This document shows, in pieces, positions 17,138 through 27,064 of a stretch of DNA of 27,323 bases (the first letter of the stretch is position 1; every line of letters begins with the position of its first letter). The translations under genes were made by a program, and so were the position numbers. Origin of the DNA: JACNLN01 sp964626495. Lineage in GTDB: Bacteria; Fidelibacterota; Marinisomatia; Marinisomatales; CAZVFT01. The notes beneath the pieces were generated by a model, which saw only the letters and a program-made list of their open reading frames with translations, had not been told where the DNA came from and ran no database searches. Location of the stretch: positions 1 through 27,323 of the forward strand of contig CAZVFT010000022.1 of assembly GCA_964626495.1 (NCBI GenBank), in the 5' to 3' direction.

Positions 17138-18657
17138 TCATCCGATAAAGATCTCATCGCAGGAAAAAGGATCACATCCTTGATGGTTTTCCTTCCGGTG
17201 ATAAGCATCGTTAGCCGATCTATTCCAATTCCCACACCACCCGTCGGGGGCATTCCAATTTCAACAGCTTTTAGGAAATCCTCGTCTAATGTCTGTGCCT
17301 CTTCATCCCCGGCTTTCCGGAGGGTTACCTGCTGTTCAAACCTATTTCGTTGTTCAAGAGGATCATTCAATTCAGAAAAAGCATTTGCCAGTTCACATCC
17401 ACCAATGAATAATTCAAATCGCTCAACGATTTTATCATTTCCGTCCCGACGACTCTTTGCCAGGGGAGATATTACAATGGGATAATCCATAATAAACGTT
17501 GGATCTATAAGATTTGGTTCTACAAATTCTCTCATCAATATATCATAGATCCTCCCAAGATGAGCCCCTTTCTCCAGCTCAATACCACGTGAATCACACA
17601 ACTTGCGAAGGTGTTCTTCATCAGCTTCAGACCCGCCTGACATCTTTCGGACAGGAATGTCTTCACCAACTCCCTCGCTCAGTAGATCCATATAGGAGGC
17701 TCTCCTGAAAGGTTGCATTAGATCAATCTTGTGTCCATTTATTTCCAAATCGGTGACTTCCACTGATTCAACAACCGACTGGATTAACTTCTCCGTAAAA
17801 TCCATTAAGTAAATGTAATCTACATAAGTAATATAAAATTCAAGCATTGTGAATTCTGGATTGTGGTTTCGATCCATCCCTTCATTTCTGAATACCTTTG
17901 ATAGTTCATAGACCTTTTCAAATCCCCCGATAATCAAACGCTTCAGATACAATTCATCCGAAATACGAAGATATAAATCCCGATCTAGGGTTTCATGTCT
18001 CGTGGTAAATGGCTTGGCAAAAGCACCACCATACAGCGGTTGCAGGACAGGCGTTTCCACCTCTATGAATCTCTGGCAATCAAGAAAGTCCCGAATGGAT
18101 TGAATAAGCCTAGCTCGTTTAATAAAAATATCTTTTATTTCTGGATTCACAATCAGGTCGAGATACCGCTGTCTATACCGTTGTTCTTTGTCTGCAAATG
18201 TATGAAAAGTTTTTCCATCTTTCTCTTTTGTTCCTGGCAACGGACGGAGACTCTTAGACAAGAGAGTAATAGTATCGGTCAAAACTGAAATTTCACCTGT
18301 TTTGGTTTTAAAAACAGACCCCTTCACCCCGACATAATCTCCAATATCGAACAGTTTGAACAATTTGTAATTATCTTCATTTGCATCATCTTTTTTGATA
18401 TAGATTTGAATCTTCCCGTCCTGGTCCTGAATGTGGAAAAACGATGCCTTTCCCATTCGACGCATAGAAACGATCCTACCAGCCACCGAAACAGATTTAC
18501 CCTCTAATTCATCATATTTATTAATTATCTCCAACGATCTATGTGAAGCATTGTATGTATAAGGATACGGGTTCACGCCCATTTCCCGGATGCGTTCAAG
18601 CTTTTCTTTTCTAAACTGGATAATCTGATGCAAACTTTTTTCTACTTTTTTATTCAT
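17134..18657 (-). CDS. lysS: lysyl-tRNA synthetase, class II
   Basis: Class II LysRS of 507 residues from the ATG at 18657. It has the N-terminal OB-fold anticodon-binding domain (about 45-150; VAGRIVSMRRMGKASFFHIQD) and the catalytic core with motif 1 (RFIEVETPVLQP), motif 2 (FRNEGMDRNHNPEFTMLE) and motif 3 (GGVGIGIDRLTML). It charges tRNA-Lys in the cytoplasm. The frame is open to a GTG at 18675, but the ATG with GGGAAGG upstream fits the family's N-terminus better. The gene overlaps the prfB end by 8 bases and the first Lol permease by 4, so it is in one operon; prfB-lysS adjacency is common in bacteria. Confidence 0.98.
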   Translation of the reverse strand: MNKKVEKSLHQIIQFRKEKLERIREMGVNPYPYTYNASHRSLEIINKYDELEGKSVSVAGRIVSMRRMGKASFFHIQDQDGKIQIYIKKDDANEDNYKLFKLFDIGDYVGVKGSVFKTKTGEISVLTDTITLLSKSLRPLPGTKEKDGKTFHTFADKEQRYRQRYLDLIVNPEIKDIFIKRARLIQSIRDFLDCQRFIEVETPVLQPLYGGAFAKPFTTRHETLDRDLYLRISDELYLKRLIIGGFEKVYELSKVFRNEGMDRNHNPEFTMLEFYITYVDYIYLMDFTEKLIQSVVESVEVTDLEINGHKIDLMQPFRRASYMDLLSEGVGEDIPVRKMSGGSEADEEHLRKLCDSRGIELEKGAHLGRIYDILMREFVEPNLIDPTFIMDYPIVISPLAKSRRDGNDKIVERFELFIGGCELANAFSELNDPLEQRNRFEQQVTLRKAGDEEAQTLDEDFLKAVEIGMPPTGGVGIGIDRLTMLITGRKTIKDVILFPAMRSLSDE

Positions 18658-19811
18658 TAGAGGCAGCCTTCCCACTTACATTTTTAACAAATTTGTTACT
18701 TTCTGATGCTGACATCAGGAGGTAGGCACGGATGAATGGATTCAAATCTCCATCCAGGACTCCCTTTCCGTTGCCCACTTCTACTTTCGTCCTATGATCC
18801 TTTACCAGTGTATACGGATGAAATACATACGATCGGATTTGACTCCCCCAGCCAATATCCTGTTTTTGATCCTCCAGTTCTTTAATAGATTCTCTCTGCT
18901 CATCAAGCATCTGCTGGTACAGCCTTGCTCGTAAAATTTTCATAGCATTGGCTTTATTTTTGTGCTGAGACCGCTCATTCTGACACTGAGCTACAACACC
19001 CGTGGGAATGTGAGTAATGCGAACGGCTGAATCTGTTTTATTCACGTGCTGACCGCCAGCTCCACTGGCACGAAATGTATCTATCCTCAGATCATTTGGA
19101 TTGATCTCCACTTCAATCTCTTCATTTATAGCTGGATAGACAAACACAGAAGCAAAGGAAGTGTGTCTTCGGCTGGAAGCATCAAATGGCGAAATACGAA
19201 CCAGTCGATGTATCCCAACTTCCGCTTTAAGCAAACCGTAAGCATAATCCCCTTTTACTTCAACAGTCACATCTTTAATCCCAGCCTCATCTCCCGGTTG
19301 ATAGTCAATGACCGTATATTCAAAGTCTTCTTTTTCCATCCACCTTCTGTACATTCGAAACAGCATCTCTGCCCAATCTTGAGATTCCGTACCTCCTGCA
19401 CCGGGATGAATGGTGAGAAGTGCATCGTTAACATCCTCTTTTTTACCCAACATTATCTTCAATTCCAGATCTTCTACCATATTGGCAAAAGCTTCCAGTT
19501 CCACCTTAATCTCACCGTGCATAGACTTATCCGCAGAATATTCATCTTCATCGAGGAAACCAATGAGTACTTCCAGGTCTTCCTCCCTTTCCCGTGCATT
19601 TTCCCATTGATTTAATTTTTTCTCCATGAAAGAGATGCGTTTCAGAATGGATTGAGCTGAAGAAGAATCATCCCAGAAATCCTTTTTTACCGTTTTGTCT
19701 TTTAATTCAGAAAGGGTAGACTCTAAGGTTTGGAGGTCAAAGATACCCCCTGAGATCGTGATATCTCTTCGAAACCTGCTGGAATTGTTCTTTGAGTTCT
19801 GGTATATCCAT
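18650..19811 (-). CDS. prfB: peptide chain release factor 2, made by +1 programmed frameshift
   Basis: RF2, which ends translation at UGA and UAA. The first 24 codons start at ATG 19811 (MDIPELKEQF...) and end in an in-frame TGA at 19739-19737; after a +1 shift the second frame runs from 19738 to 18650, total 386 residues. The stop-recognition motif is SPF (207-209), the RF2 type, and the peptidyl-hydrolysis motif GGQ is at 252-254, close to the E. coli positions. Annotating only the second frame from the internal ATG at 19627 would lose 61 N-terminal residues. Regulation is the classical RF2 autoregulation through the frameshift. The ribosome binding site before ATG 19811 is poor. It leads an operon with lysS and the lol genes. 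Confidence 0.97.
19736..19751 (-). promoter_or_regulatory. prfB +1 programmed frameshift site
   Basis: The minus strand reads AGGGGGTATCTTTGAC: an internal Shine-Dalgarno-like AGGGGG, three bases, then CTT TGA C. This matches the E. coli prfB site. The ribosome pauses at UGA when RF2 is scarce and slips from CUU to the UUU frame, reading GAC next. Confidence 0.97.
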
Positions 19812-19881
19812 AGCTTTAAAACAATATACTTAAATTACAGAAAAGGATGATGAAACTCAATGAATGGATAAATTCGAAATT

Positions 19882-20754
19882 TTATTCCACTTCAAAAATT
19901 TTCCAACCGGATTCTCCGCTTGATACATCCATTAATGAATAATCTCCTTCAACAATATCATCAATTCCTTTAACTTTCCACCGATATAATCCAGGGGGTA
20001 GTTCATCTGAATAGGTTGTATCAAACATAAAATATTCTACCTCATCAGGTATATTATTTTCATCTGTGAAATAATCAATCGTAATTGTTTCTGCTCCTCC
20101 CGGCCAAAATTTGTATAATAAACAGGTCCAGATAGTCTGTATGTTTACGGAGTTACTTAAATCCTGTAATCGTATGGCGAAATAAGTCGGAACAACCCAA
20201 TCGTGTATCGTAAAAGTAGGTTCCCATACAAAAGTTGGAACAGGAGAGGAAGAGCCTGAGGTGTCTGATTCAATTGGAGAAACAGGTACTGGAGGATTCA
20301 TTAACATATAGCTCACAGTATCCGATGGATCGCTTAAATTGTCTGCATTATCGACGGAACGTATAAAATAAAAAAAAGTCTTCAATAAATTGTATTCTAG
20401 ACCGGGCTCAGAATCGTAAAAGACAGTATCAGGAAAGTGAGGTAAATCAATAATTCCAATCCGTTGAAAATTCTGGGGTTCCAATATAGAAATAGAATCC
20501 CGACTAATTCCATCTGAACGATAGATTCTATACCCTTTTAAATCAATATCTGATACTCTATTCCACTCAATTTTTATCTGGTGTTGACCATCATAATATT
20601 CAGCATCAATTCCCTTTTCTAGAAAGTCATAAGGGAAAGATTTCCCCACCATTTCAGGACTCGATGGCGGATTAACATCCTCGGAAGGTATCTCACATCC
20701 TCCAGTAAGCAAAAAGAGAACAAGACAGACTATTAATATTTTTCTAAAATTCAA
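19882..20754 (-). CDS. lipoprotein with fibronectin type III-like domain, coupled to porV
   Basis: A 290-residue predicted lipoprotein I cannot name. Signal peptide with lipobox LTGGC (Cys20), a Pro/Ser-rich spacer, then an FnIII-like fold from about residue 55 (IKIEWNRVSDIDLKGYRIYRS, later YFIRSVDNADNLSDPSD), and a second beta-rich region (about 165-290) ending GWKIFEVE, where Trp/Tyr-rich strands suggest another Ig-like module. The start is a TTG overlapping the porV stop by 11 bases; it is supported by a strong AGGAGG five bases upstream, and no ATG alternative keeps the signal peptide. As the third gene of the porU-porV operon it is a candidate surface or outer-membrane accessory of the type IX system (inference from context). 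Confidence 0.8.
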   Translation of the reverse strand: MNFRKILIVCLVLFLLTGGCEIPSEDVNPPSSPEMVGKSFPYDFLEKGIDAEYYDGQHQIKIEWNRVSDIDLKGYRIYRSDGISRDSISILEPQNFQRIGIIDLPHFPDTVFYDSEPGLEYNLLKTFFYFIRSVDNADNLSDPSDTVSYMLMNPPVPVSPIESDTSGSSSPVPTFVWEPTFTIHDWVVPTYFAIRLQDLSNSVNIQTIWTCLLYKFWPGGAETITIDYFTDENNIPDEVEYFMFDTTYSDELPPGLYRWKVKGIDDIVEGDYSLMDVSSGESGWKIFEVE

Positions 20755-21739
20755 TACTGCCTCCTATCCGGTGACTATCACCTAAATCGTGATTAGTGAA
20801 ACAATAGTCAATCATAAAAGTCTTTTGGAAAAACGGAACAGAAACGCCAATTCCTCCCTGCAGCTGCCCAAGATCGTTTCCTACACGAACAGCCACACAA
20901 TCCATAACGGATATTTCAAACCCCTGTCTTGGTTTATCTTGATGTCGAGATGAAGACTGTAACGAGATTAAAATCTCAATAGGTAAAAATTTTAACGATT
21001 GTTTGTAACTCACACCGCGAATATAATCAGGTGGAATTCTATCCTGGTGTAGTGTATTCCAATAGATGATGGTTCCGAAAATATCGTTAAAAGCAAAACC
21101 AAAAGATAATTCCCCTAACCAATTGTAGGGAAAAACATCAGAAAGGTTAAATCGAACTATCGAGCCAAGATCCACTCCAAGACCGTACCCCTCAAGATTG
21201 TAAAATTTCTTATGCAAGACTTTCACATTCATTCCTATAGGAACAAAAATTGGAAAGGCATTATACCTCCACCCCAGATCAATCATCATACGAGGAGATC
21301 GTGTAAATGACAGGATTAATGCCGTTTCATTGTCACTAAAACTTTTATATCCGGATTGAAAAAGAGTTCGGATGCTGTCTCTTCGTGCCTCGATAGAGCT
21401 AATTGTACGAAGATCGGGATGAATGGGTATCCCACTTACCTGCAGGGATAGAATATTAATTGCGCCAAACCACTTATCTGAAAGTGATTTAAATAACCCT
21501 GCGCTATAGTAATTCGCCAGAGAGAATTGATCCACAGCCATCAGATGAAAACTTGTATTCTTAATGTTACCAATAGCTGCGGGATTTGTGAGGTACCCCC
21601 CAGGGTGTATAGGAATAGAAACAGAAGCTTGTCCTAAAGAAATCGCCCTTGGAGTAGTTCCTATCTGTAAGAATGCATCACCAAAATTGCCAGCTGATAA
21701 AATGGATCCTAACAGAAATAGTGTAAAAAATTGTTTCAT
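20744..21739 (-). CDS. porV: PorV/PorQ-family type IX secretion outer-membrane protein
   Basis: 331-residue outer-membrane protein with a signal peptide (cleavage near LSAG) and mature N-terminus NFGDAFLQIGTTPRAISLGQAS, the conserved beginning of the PorV/PorQ family: a barrel related to FadL. In Porphyromonas PorV is part of the attachment complex that carries T9SS cargo to the sortase PorU. Alternating beta strands continue to the end (IGGSIEF). The ATG overlaps the stop of the PorU-like gene (ATGA) with AAGGGAAG upstream. PorV and PorQ are hard to separate by eye; the neighbouring porU favours PorV. Confidence 0.85.
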   Translation of the reverse strand: MKQFFTLFLLGSILSAGNFGDAFLQIGTTPRAISLGQASVSIPIHPGGYLTNPAAIGNIKNTSFHLMAVDQFSLANYYSAGLFKSLSDKWFGAINILSLQVSGIPIHPDLRTISSIEARRDSIRTLFQSGYKSFSDNETALILSFTRSPRMMIDLGWRYNAFPIFVPIGMNVKVLHKKFYNLEGYGLGVDLGSIVRFNLSDVFPYNWLGELSFGFAFNDIFGTIIYWNTLHQDRIPPDYIRGVSYKQSLKFLPIEILISLQSSSRHQDKPRQGFEISVMDCVAVRVGNDLGQLQGGIGVSVPFFQKTFMIDYCFTNHDLGDSHRIGGSIEF

Positions 21740-24700
21740 CTTCCCTTCGCTACTTTCCCAAATTTTTGTAATGTCGTTTTTCCCTTCTTTGCCCGTATCC
21801 GATAAAAATAAATACCGTTGTCCACAAAATCTCCACGACTATCTTTGCCATACCATTTAATTTCGTGATATGCTGCCGTTGTAAGAGCAAGATCACCAAT
21901 AACCGTTTCATCATCAAATCTTATGACAGGTTCACCAGCAACTGAATAAATCTCAAGACTGAACTCATCTACGGGATGGGTTAATTCGTATGCAAATATA
22001 GTAAGGTCTTCAAATGGATTTGGGAAATTACCATAATCGATTAAATCCAATTTATCTTTAACAATAAATGTTAATGTCAGGGTATCTGACGAATTTCCTG
22101 TAGCATCCATCGTTTGAATCCCTATTGAGCTGTCTTTAACAGATAACTCTGGAGTAAAGTGGAATGACAAAATATTTGGAGTACCTGTTTCCGGCATTTC
22201 AATGCTCACCGGAACAACCTTACCATTCTTATACAGGCGAATTGCACCATCACGAAAGTCAATCCCGTTCTCATCCTGAACCACAGCTGATATTTGGGGG
22301 GATGTAGAAATATAACTATTTTGCAGGAACCTCAACCCATTTACAGTTGCTTCAATCATAGGTCTTTCTGTATCTTCCGAATAGAGCCAGGCAAATTGAG
22401 ATGACGAATTAGTCCTGAAGAATATCGCTGTATCACTGATCGACTCTTCACAAATTTTTAACCAGGTTTCATATTCGGGATACCATTGATATAAATTCCC
22501 AGAATCCGGTACCGTATCGGACCAGCTCCATTCCACAAGAAATGAGTCAATCTTTCCGGAAAAATCTATCCTGATCCCTGAATGAATACTATCAAAAGGA
22601 ACAGTTGTAAAGTCAGGTTGATTGTCCAGATTTATCTCTTCAATTCGTCTTAAAATCAGTGGAAAAGAGGAGGATACAGAATTTGGAGGAATAGTGACCG
22701 ATATATTGGAAATACCAATTGTACACGCAACAGAATCTGGAGTGACTAAAAATGATGTTGTTTCAAAATTGTCAGTGTGCTGATTGTCTGAATAGTTGGT
22801 TTCATCTGTGGATGAATCGGGATTCACAGTAACCCTGTAATTCCATACACCCCGATAGAAAGATCCGTCAAAATAGACCTCCCGCGAGCCTATTCCTTCA
22901 AAGTTCGTACTTGTAGTATCAACAAGTGTCCATATATCCAGCGAATCACGTTCAAGTACACATTCCGCCAGACCGGGTCCCGTCGTTGAATTTGTAACTG
23001 TAGCAGCCATCTGGATATTATCACCAACTTTGAATTCCAGATTACTAGTGAAAAAATTTGGCAGCTGGGGAATTGTAAGATATATTACTTTTGACTTTGT
23101 CCAATTCGTGCTATCACTATCATCCCAGACTTCCAGCCAGAGTTGGATGGTACTGCCGGGAAACTGAGGAGGGAACGGTGAGGCACTACGATACATATTA
23201 ACCCCGATACTGTCCATCACCTGAGTGTATCCAGAAAGAACAACAATAGCAGAGTCAACACCCTGCTGGTCAGAAATAAAAGCTGTCACAGAAATGCTAT
23301 CTTTATGAGTAGGCTCCGCTGGATCAATTCCGGTAATGAAAGCATTAGAACCCGAAATTGAGATTGGTACCCTCTTGTGAAAAACGGAACTGTCCTCATC
23401 ACTAAATGCAAAGTTCATTGTATAATTCCCGAGGGGGAGAGTATCAGGTAACTGCCATTGGAATTGCGAATTGGTTTTTTCGATTATGAAGGGTTGCTGT
23501 TGAATTTCCGTATTTTCCGAATCGTAAAGAAACATCTCAATTGTTTCTGGATTTGCATCACCAACAAGAATTTGAATGGTATCACCGGGTTCTGGATCCA
23601 TCGGTTCAACTGTAACACTAATGTCTGAGGGAAAATTTAACTTCAATGCGGGGTCACCAATTAAAGTGTACTGATGAACCAACGACCTTGCAATTTCACG
23701 ATACATTGTATTTTGAGAAATATATGAGATTTTTCCAAAGTCTATAATTTCACCTAAACTGCTCTCTTCCATTGATACAAAATTTGACAGAATGGGTTGA
23801 AGAAGGAGATAATCGTTAATCATCCAGCCAATTCCGCTGCTGCCCCAAAATGCGACTACTCCACCATCTTCATAACTAAACAATCTATTACCGAGGGCAT
23901 GGTCGAGTGAAATGTCTCCAGTAAAACATGTCATACTGGTAATCACGGGTAGTTTGCCTATATTATCCAGCTGCCAGATATCATCGAGTCTGAATAGGGA
24001 TCTATCTGTCCATACAGCACCACCTCCATGTCCAAAGAAATTGATAAAAGTTCTTCCCCGATTGATCCGGTTGATCAGAGTATCCGTCGTTCCAAAATAA
24101 GGACCGCCCACGCTGTATTTATCAATATATAGCTTATCAGGAAAAAAGCCAGATTCAACAATGGGATTTATAAGAGATTCTGACTGATTTTTAAAAGTTA
24201 CTTCATAACCGGCAATCATCAGATAACGATTCTGCCAGATTCCTGCATCACCACCATCAAGATAGACTAATGTTTTATCAACCATCACCTGCAATTCTCC
24301 CTCATTCTTTGCCGGGAATCTGCCAATATGAAACTCAGGTATAAAATCGTCTCCATCCACCAGAGCATACCAGAAATCCGTAGCAGTTGTTCCCCACGCA
24401 TAACTCTGGATAAACATTGTCGGAAGTGTCAATTTATTCGTTTCACCCAAATAAGCCTGTCCCACAAGCAGGACATATTCTGGAACTGGACTCCAGCTGT
24501 GATACACATCCCGTAAAAAGTCCTTTATAGCATAAGGTGACATTACCCCATCATTATACCGTCGGTAAATATCATCGAGATGGACAACTGTCGCATCGTG
24601 GTAATCCGATAAGGGTGCAAGAATAGAATCATATTCTGCTGGAGTGATGATAAGATAGTCACTATCCACCAACGGGTAATTATCTTCAAAAGATAAAGGT

Positions 24701-26388
24701 AACTTTGACTCAATTATTTTCGGAGAATGCAGAGCAGCCTTGGAAAAAGCAGTGTATTTGATGTCACCAGATTCAACCCAATCCTGAAATGTTATCTTGT
24801 AAGTTGATGACCCGCCAACATATTGGGTAATAAAATCCCGAATTCTTGAAACCCCATTCTTAAAAATAAATATTTCAGGTGATGAAAATCCCGCAACTTC
24901 AAACTGGTAGATAAATGAAATATCCTCACCTCTAGTAAATTCAACAATATCTTCATAAGCTTGATAAAGTCTTTTATAATTAATGTCCACCCAATCCAGG
25001 TAGACCTTACCGAATTGATTACCAGTGAGAAAAACAGTCAGGATATTTTCACCATCAGTTAACATTTCATTTGATAATCCGGAATTGGAAATAACGGTAC
25101 TTGATCGACCGGACCAACTTCCCTGTGAACATAGCCAGCCATTAATAAAAATAGAGACAGAGTGGTCATCACTTGTAATTCCCTGAAGCTTCGTACTGAT
25201 AGAAAATAGATAATCCTCTGATGGATGGGGATTTTCAACCACAAAAGAGAAATTAACACTCGTATTGGAATTAATCTCTGATCCCATAAAATAGTGGTCG
25301 AAAATATCCCAGGTTGAATCTGTCTTTAACCCACCAAGTCGTTCGAATGCTTCATCTTGCTCTATATGACTTGAATGGTTGTAACTATTAGGCAATAAGT
25401 AGTCCTCTGATGTTGGATATCCCAACTCCTCCACGTATCTGCTTCCTGATTCCTCGCCCCAGGTTAACCAGTAACAGTTATCATCGGTGTAAAAATTATT
25501 CAGATATGCATCTGTTCCACTCGGATTCTTCTCACCGGAAAAGAGGATGAAGTCTCCACTATCAAATGTTCCATCCTCCTCACCTTCAATCCACAACAAT
25601 TGCTCCTCACCACGATGCCACAGTCTAAAGGTTCTTGGGTCCATACTCAGCTCGACAAATCCACTATCCTCAAGAGCTGTTTGATTAATACAATACCAGC
25701 CCGTGCTATCCACCAGAATCTTAAGTAAGTTGTCAGAGAACTGATACTCGGGAATAGTTAATGTTGACCTACCAAGCTGACTTGGTGTGGATTTACCGCC
25801 AATTTTGGTAAAGAATCCAACTTCCCCTATATTTGAACCCATTGGATTCCACTGAATACGAATCGTGGCTTGTTTTCGAATTGTGAGCAGGTTATCCCCA
25901 GATATCACTATCGGATACACTTCCAGTGATTGAACCGGTATTCCACTGGAAACACCAACAAATTTCCACGTATAGTCTGTCTCGGGAAATCGGTTACCCG
26001 CAATCGGATCGAGAGGATTTTCCAGATCAATTCCTTTCGCCCTTTCGGTTGGCGTAATAACAGGGTTCGTCAATTGAAGATTCTGAATATCCCCCCAAAA
26101 TATCTGGATTTGAGCATCAGATGGAATCCCTGAAAGTAACGTGTGAAAATAAGGAAGTTCCGGCTGACCTTCATAAGTCAGCTTTTTAAATACTAATTCT
26201 GAATTTATCGTCTCTCTGCCAGCTTCCGTCTTGGATAGCCAGATGGAATCTAAGGAAGCTTCCAGTATCAAAAGTCCTGGTTGCTTAACTGCAATGGTGA
26301 AATCATTTGCTGTCAGGACCTGTCCAGTCAGGAAAGATTGAATACAAAAAAGAAGAAAGAGGAATCTAAAGATAAACCCGTTGTGCAT
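21736..26388 (-). CDS. porU: PorU-like C25 (gingipain-family) peptidase with C-terminal sorting domain
   Basis: 1550-residue secreted protein. Signal peptide at 1-22 (ending FLTGQ), a beta-rich N-terminal region to about 570, then the C25 cysteine-peptidase domain (about 575-920) with catalytic His787 in NFFGHGG and Cys821 in SMTCFTG and the family closing motif YTLIGDPALKL. Several Ig/CARDB-like modules follow (about 925-1440), then a T9SS/FlgD-like C-terminal domain (1449-1550) with NFPNPFED, LEIYSVAGE and NGIYFYRI. PorU is the T9SS sortase that removes the C-terminal signal of cargo and attaches it to A-LPS. The adjacent porV supports PorU rather than a gingipain-type cargo protease, though it is longer than Porphyromonas PorU (about 1158). 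ATG start with a weak AGGG upstream, 9 bases from a repeat element. Confidence 0.87.
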   Translation of the reverse strand: MHNGFIFRFLFLLFCIQSFLTGQVLTANDFTIAVKQPGLLILEASLDSIWLSKTEAGRETINSELVFKKLTYEGQPELPYFHTLLSGIPSDAQIQIFWGDIQNLQLTNPVITPTERAKGIDLENPLDPIAGNRFPETDYTWKFVGVSSGIPVQSLEVYPIVISGDNLLTIRKQATIRIQWNPMGSNIGEVGFFTKIGGKSTPSQLGRSTLTIPEYQFSDNLLKILVDSTGWYCINQTALEDSGFVELSMDPRTFRLWHRGEEQLLWIEGEEDGTFDSGDFILFSGEKNPSGTDAYLNNFYTDDNCYWLTWGEESGSRYVEELGYPTSEDYLLPNSYNHSSHIEQDEAFERLGGLKTDSTWDIFDHYFMGSEINSNTSVNFSFVVENPHPSEDYLFSISTKLQGITSDDHSVSIFINGWLCSQGSWSGRSSTVISNSGLSNEMLTDGENILTVFLTGNQFGKVYLDWVDINYKRLYQAYEDIVEFTRGEDISFIYQFEVAGFSSPEIFIFKNGVSRIRDFITQYVGGSSTYKITFQDWVESGDIKYTAFSKAALHSPKIIESKLPLSFEDNYPLVDSDYLIITPAEYDSILAPLSDYHDATVVHLDDIYRRYNDGVMSPYAIKDFLRDVYHSWSPVPEYVLLVGQAYLGETNKLTLPTMFIQSYAWGTTATDFWYALVDGDDFIPEFHIGRFPAKNEGELQVMVDKTLVYLDGGDAGIWQNRYLMIAGYEVTFKNQSESLINPIVESGFFPDKLYIDKYSVGGPYFGTTDTLINRINRGRTFINFFGHGGGAVWTDRSLFRLDDIWQLDNIGKLPVITSMTCFTGDISLDHALGNRLFSYEDGGVVAFWGSSGIGWMINDYLLLQPILSNFVSMEESSLGEIIDFGKISYISQNTMYREIARSLVHQYTLIGDPALKLNFPSDISVTVEPMDPEPGDTIQILVGDANPETIEMFLYDSENTEIQQQPFIIEKTNSQFQWQLPDTLPLGNYTMNFAFSDEDSSVFHKRVPISISGSNAFITGIDPAEPTHKDSISVTAFISDQQGVDSAIVVLSGYTQVMDSIGVNMYRSASPFPPQFPGSTIQLWLEVWDDSDSTNWTKSKVIYLTIPQLPNFFTSNLEFKVGDNIQMAATVTNSTTGPGLAECVLERDSLDIWTLVDTTSTNFEGIGSREVYFDGSFYRGVWNYRVTVNPDSSTDETNYSDNQHTDNFETTSFLVTPDSVACTIGISNISVTIPPNSVSSSFPLILRRIEEINLDNQPDFTTVPFDSIHSGIRIDFSGKIDSFLVEWSWSDTVPDSGNLYQWYPEYETWLKICEESISDTAIFFRTNSSSQFAWLYSEDTERPMIEATVNGLRFLQNSYISTSPQISAVVQDENGIDFRDGAIRLYKNGKVVPVSIEMPETGTPNILSFHFTPELSVKDSSIGIQTMDATGNSSDTLTLTFIVKDKLDLIDYGNFPNPFEDLTIFAYELTHPVDEFSLEIYSVAGEPVIRFDDETVIGDLALTTAAYHEIKWYGKDSRGDFVDNGIYFYRIRAKKGKTTLQKFGKVAKGR

Positions 26389-26397
26389 ATTAGCCCT

Positions 26398-26610
26398 ATT
26401 AATTCATCTGCCACGAAGACTCACCAGCCCGCCCTCCCGACTGGTCGCTCGCCTGACATCTTTCGGGCAGGGGGGCTGGCGGGAAGACACAAAGGATTAA
26501 AAAGTAAGGACTTATGGTTACAATGATGATGAGTATTTTCAACATAAATTCGTTATTCTTTATAGTAACACTTTTTCGTGTCTTTGTGCCTTAGTGGCGG
26601 ATTATTCAGA
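26398..26610 (-). repeat. composite MITE-like element, copy B
   Basis: Reverse-orientation partner of 2065-2297, 213 bases, ending 9 bases before the porU ATG. Its GC-rich core (26427-26500) differs from copy A by one base; the flanks are more diverged but clearly related (CGCCACTAAGGCAC at one end, GTGGCAGATGAATTAAT at the other). On the minus strand the core is bounded by GTCTT on both sides, suggesting that the core inserted into an older outer repeat. It would lie in the 5' leader of porU if the promoter at 26682-26711 is used. Confidence 0.85.
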
Positions 26611-26681
26611 TTAGAAAACGAATAGAAAAGATTGTCATTTTGCAGTTATTAATAAGGGAAATACATACTTTTTCAGCAAAT

Positions 26682-26711
26682 TTTATATATTGAGTGAATT
26701 TACTATGTCAA
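26682..26711 (-). promoter_or_regulatory. candidate promoter for porU-porV operon
   Basis: The minus strand has a perfect -35 box TTGACA (26711-26706) followed by TATATA with a 16-base spacer (26689-26684) or TATAAA with an 18-base spacer (26687-26682), in AT-rich DNA. It is about 295 bases before the porU ATG, leaving the repeat element in the leader. Pattern match only. Confidence 0.5.
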
Positions 26712-26814
26712 TCCAAATATCAATACGCTTGATACACAAAAATACATAATATTTTGATATTTTCAATGCAATTTCAACTAACCTAACAATTCACTATCCA
26801 TTTTAGACACCCCA

Positions 26815-26928
26815 GTGGGATATGCTACACATCCCACAAGGCAGGCAGAGCACAAAGACGGAATTTAGGCTTTAGCCTTTTAAAGAAAGTAAGCTGATAA
26901 CTCAACTGCTTTTAAAACCCTGAAGGGT
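26815..26928. other. gene-free stretch with three small hairpins
   Basis: No gene is seen between 26611 and 27323. This part contains inverted repeats: GTGGGAT/ATCCCAC with a 9-base loop (about 26816-26838), AGGCT/AGCCT around 26868-26879, and ACCCT/AGGGT with a 2-base loop (26917-26928). None is followed by a convincing T run. Remnants of palindromic repeats are the best guess. Confidence 0.5.
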
Positions 26929-26951
26929 AAAATCCGTGAACTAGTTCAAAA

Positions 26952-27062
26952 CCGTCACTGATCCCGGTACGGGTCGGTGACGGTTGTTAGTGAGATCAAT
27001 GCCGTCGGTGACCCCTGCGTTAGCTATGGGAATCACCGACGGATATGTTTTACGTTTTAAAT
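26952..27062 (+). repeat. 111-base double-hairpin repeat, copy 1
   Basis: Identical over 111 bases to 27160-27270. The first hairpin pairs CCGTCAC with GTGACGG and CCCG with CGGG around a GTA loop, with a one-base bulge and one wobble pair. The second pairs CCGTCGGTGA with TCACCGACGG (10 base pairs) around a loop containing CCC/GGG and TAGCTA. The copy ends TTTTACGTTTTAAAT. Confidence 0.95.
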
Positions 27063-27064
27063 AA

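Noticed and set aside
26315..26335. GGACCTGTCC in the porU signal peptide, similar to the repeat and to the TGQVL codons of tamA
   Set aside because: Only about ten bases match and no neighbouring unit is present; TGQ-type ends are usual for signal peptides. Could be a decayed unit, but not supportable.
26281..26526. 81-codon plus-strand open frame across the porU start and repeat element
   Set aside because: It is antisense to the porU signal peptide and runs through the non-coding repeat core; no protein family features.
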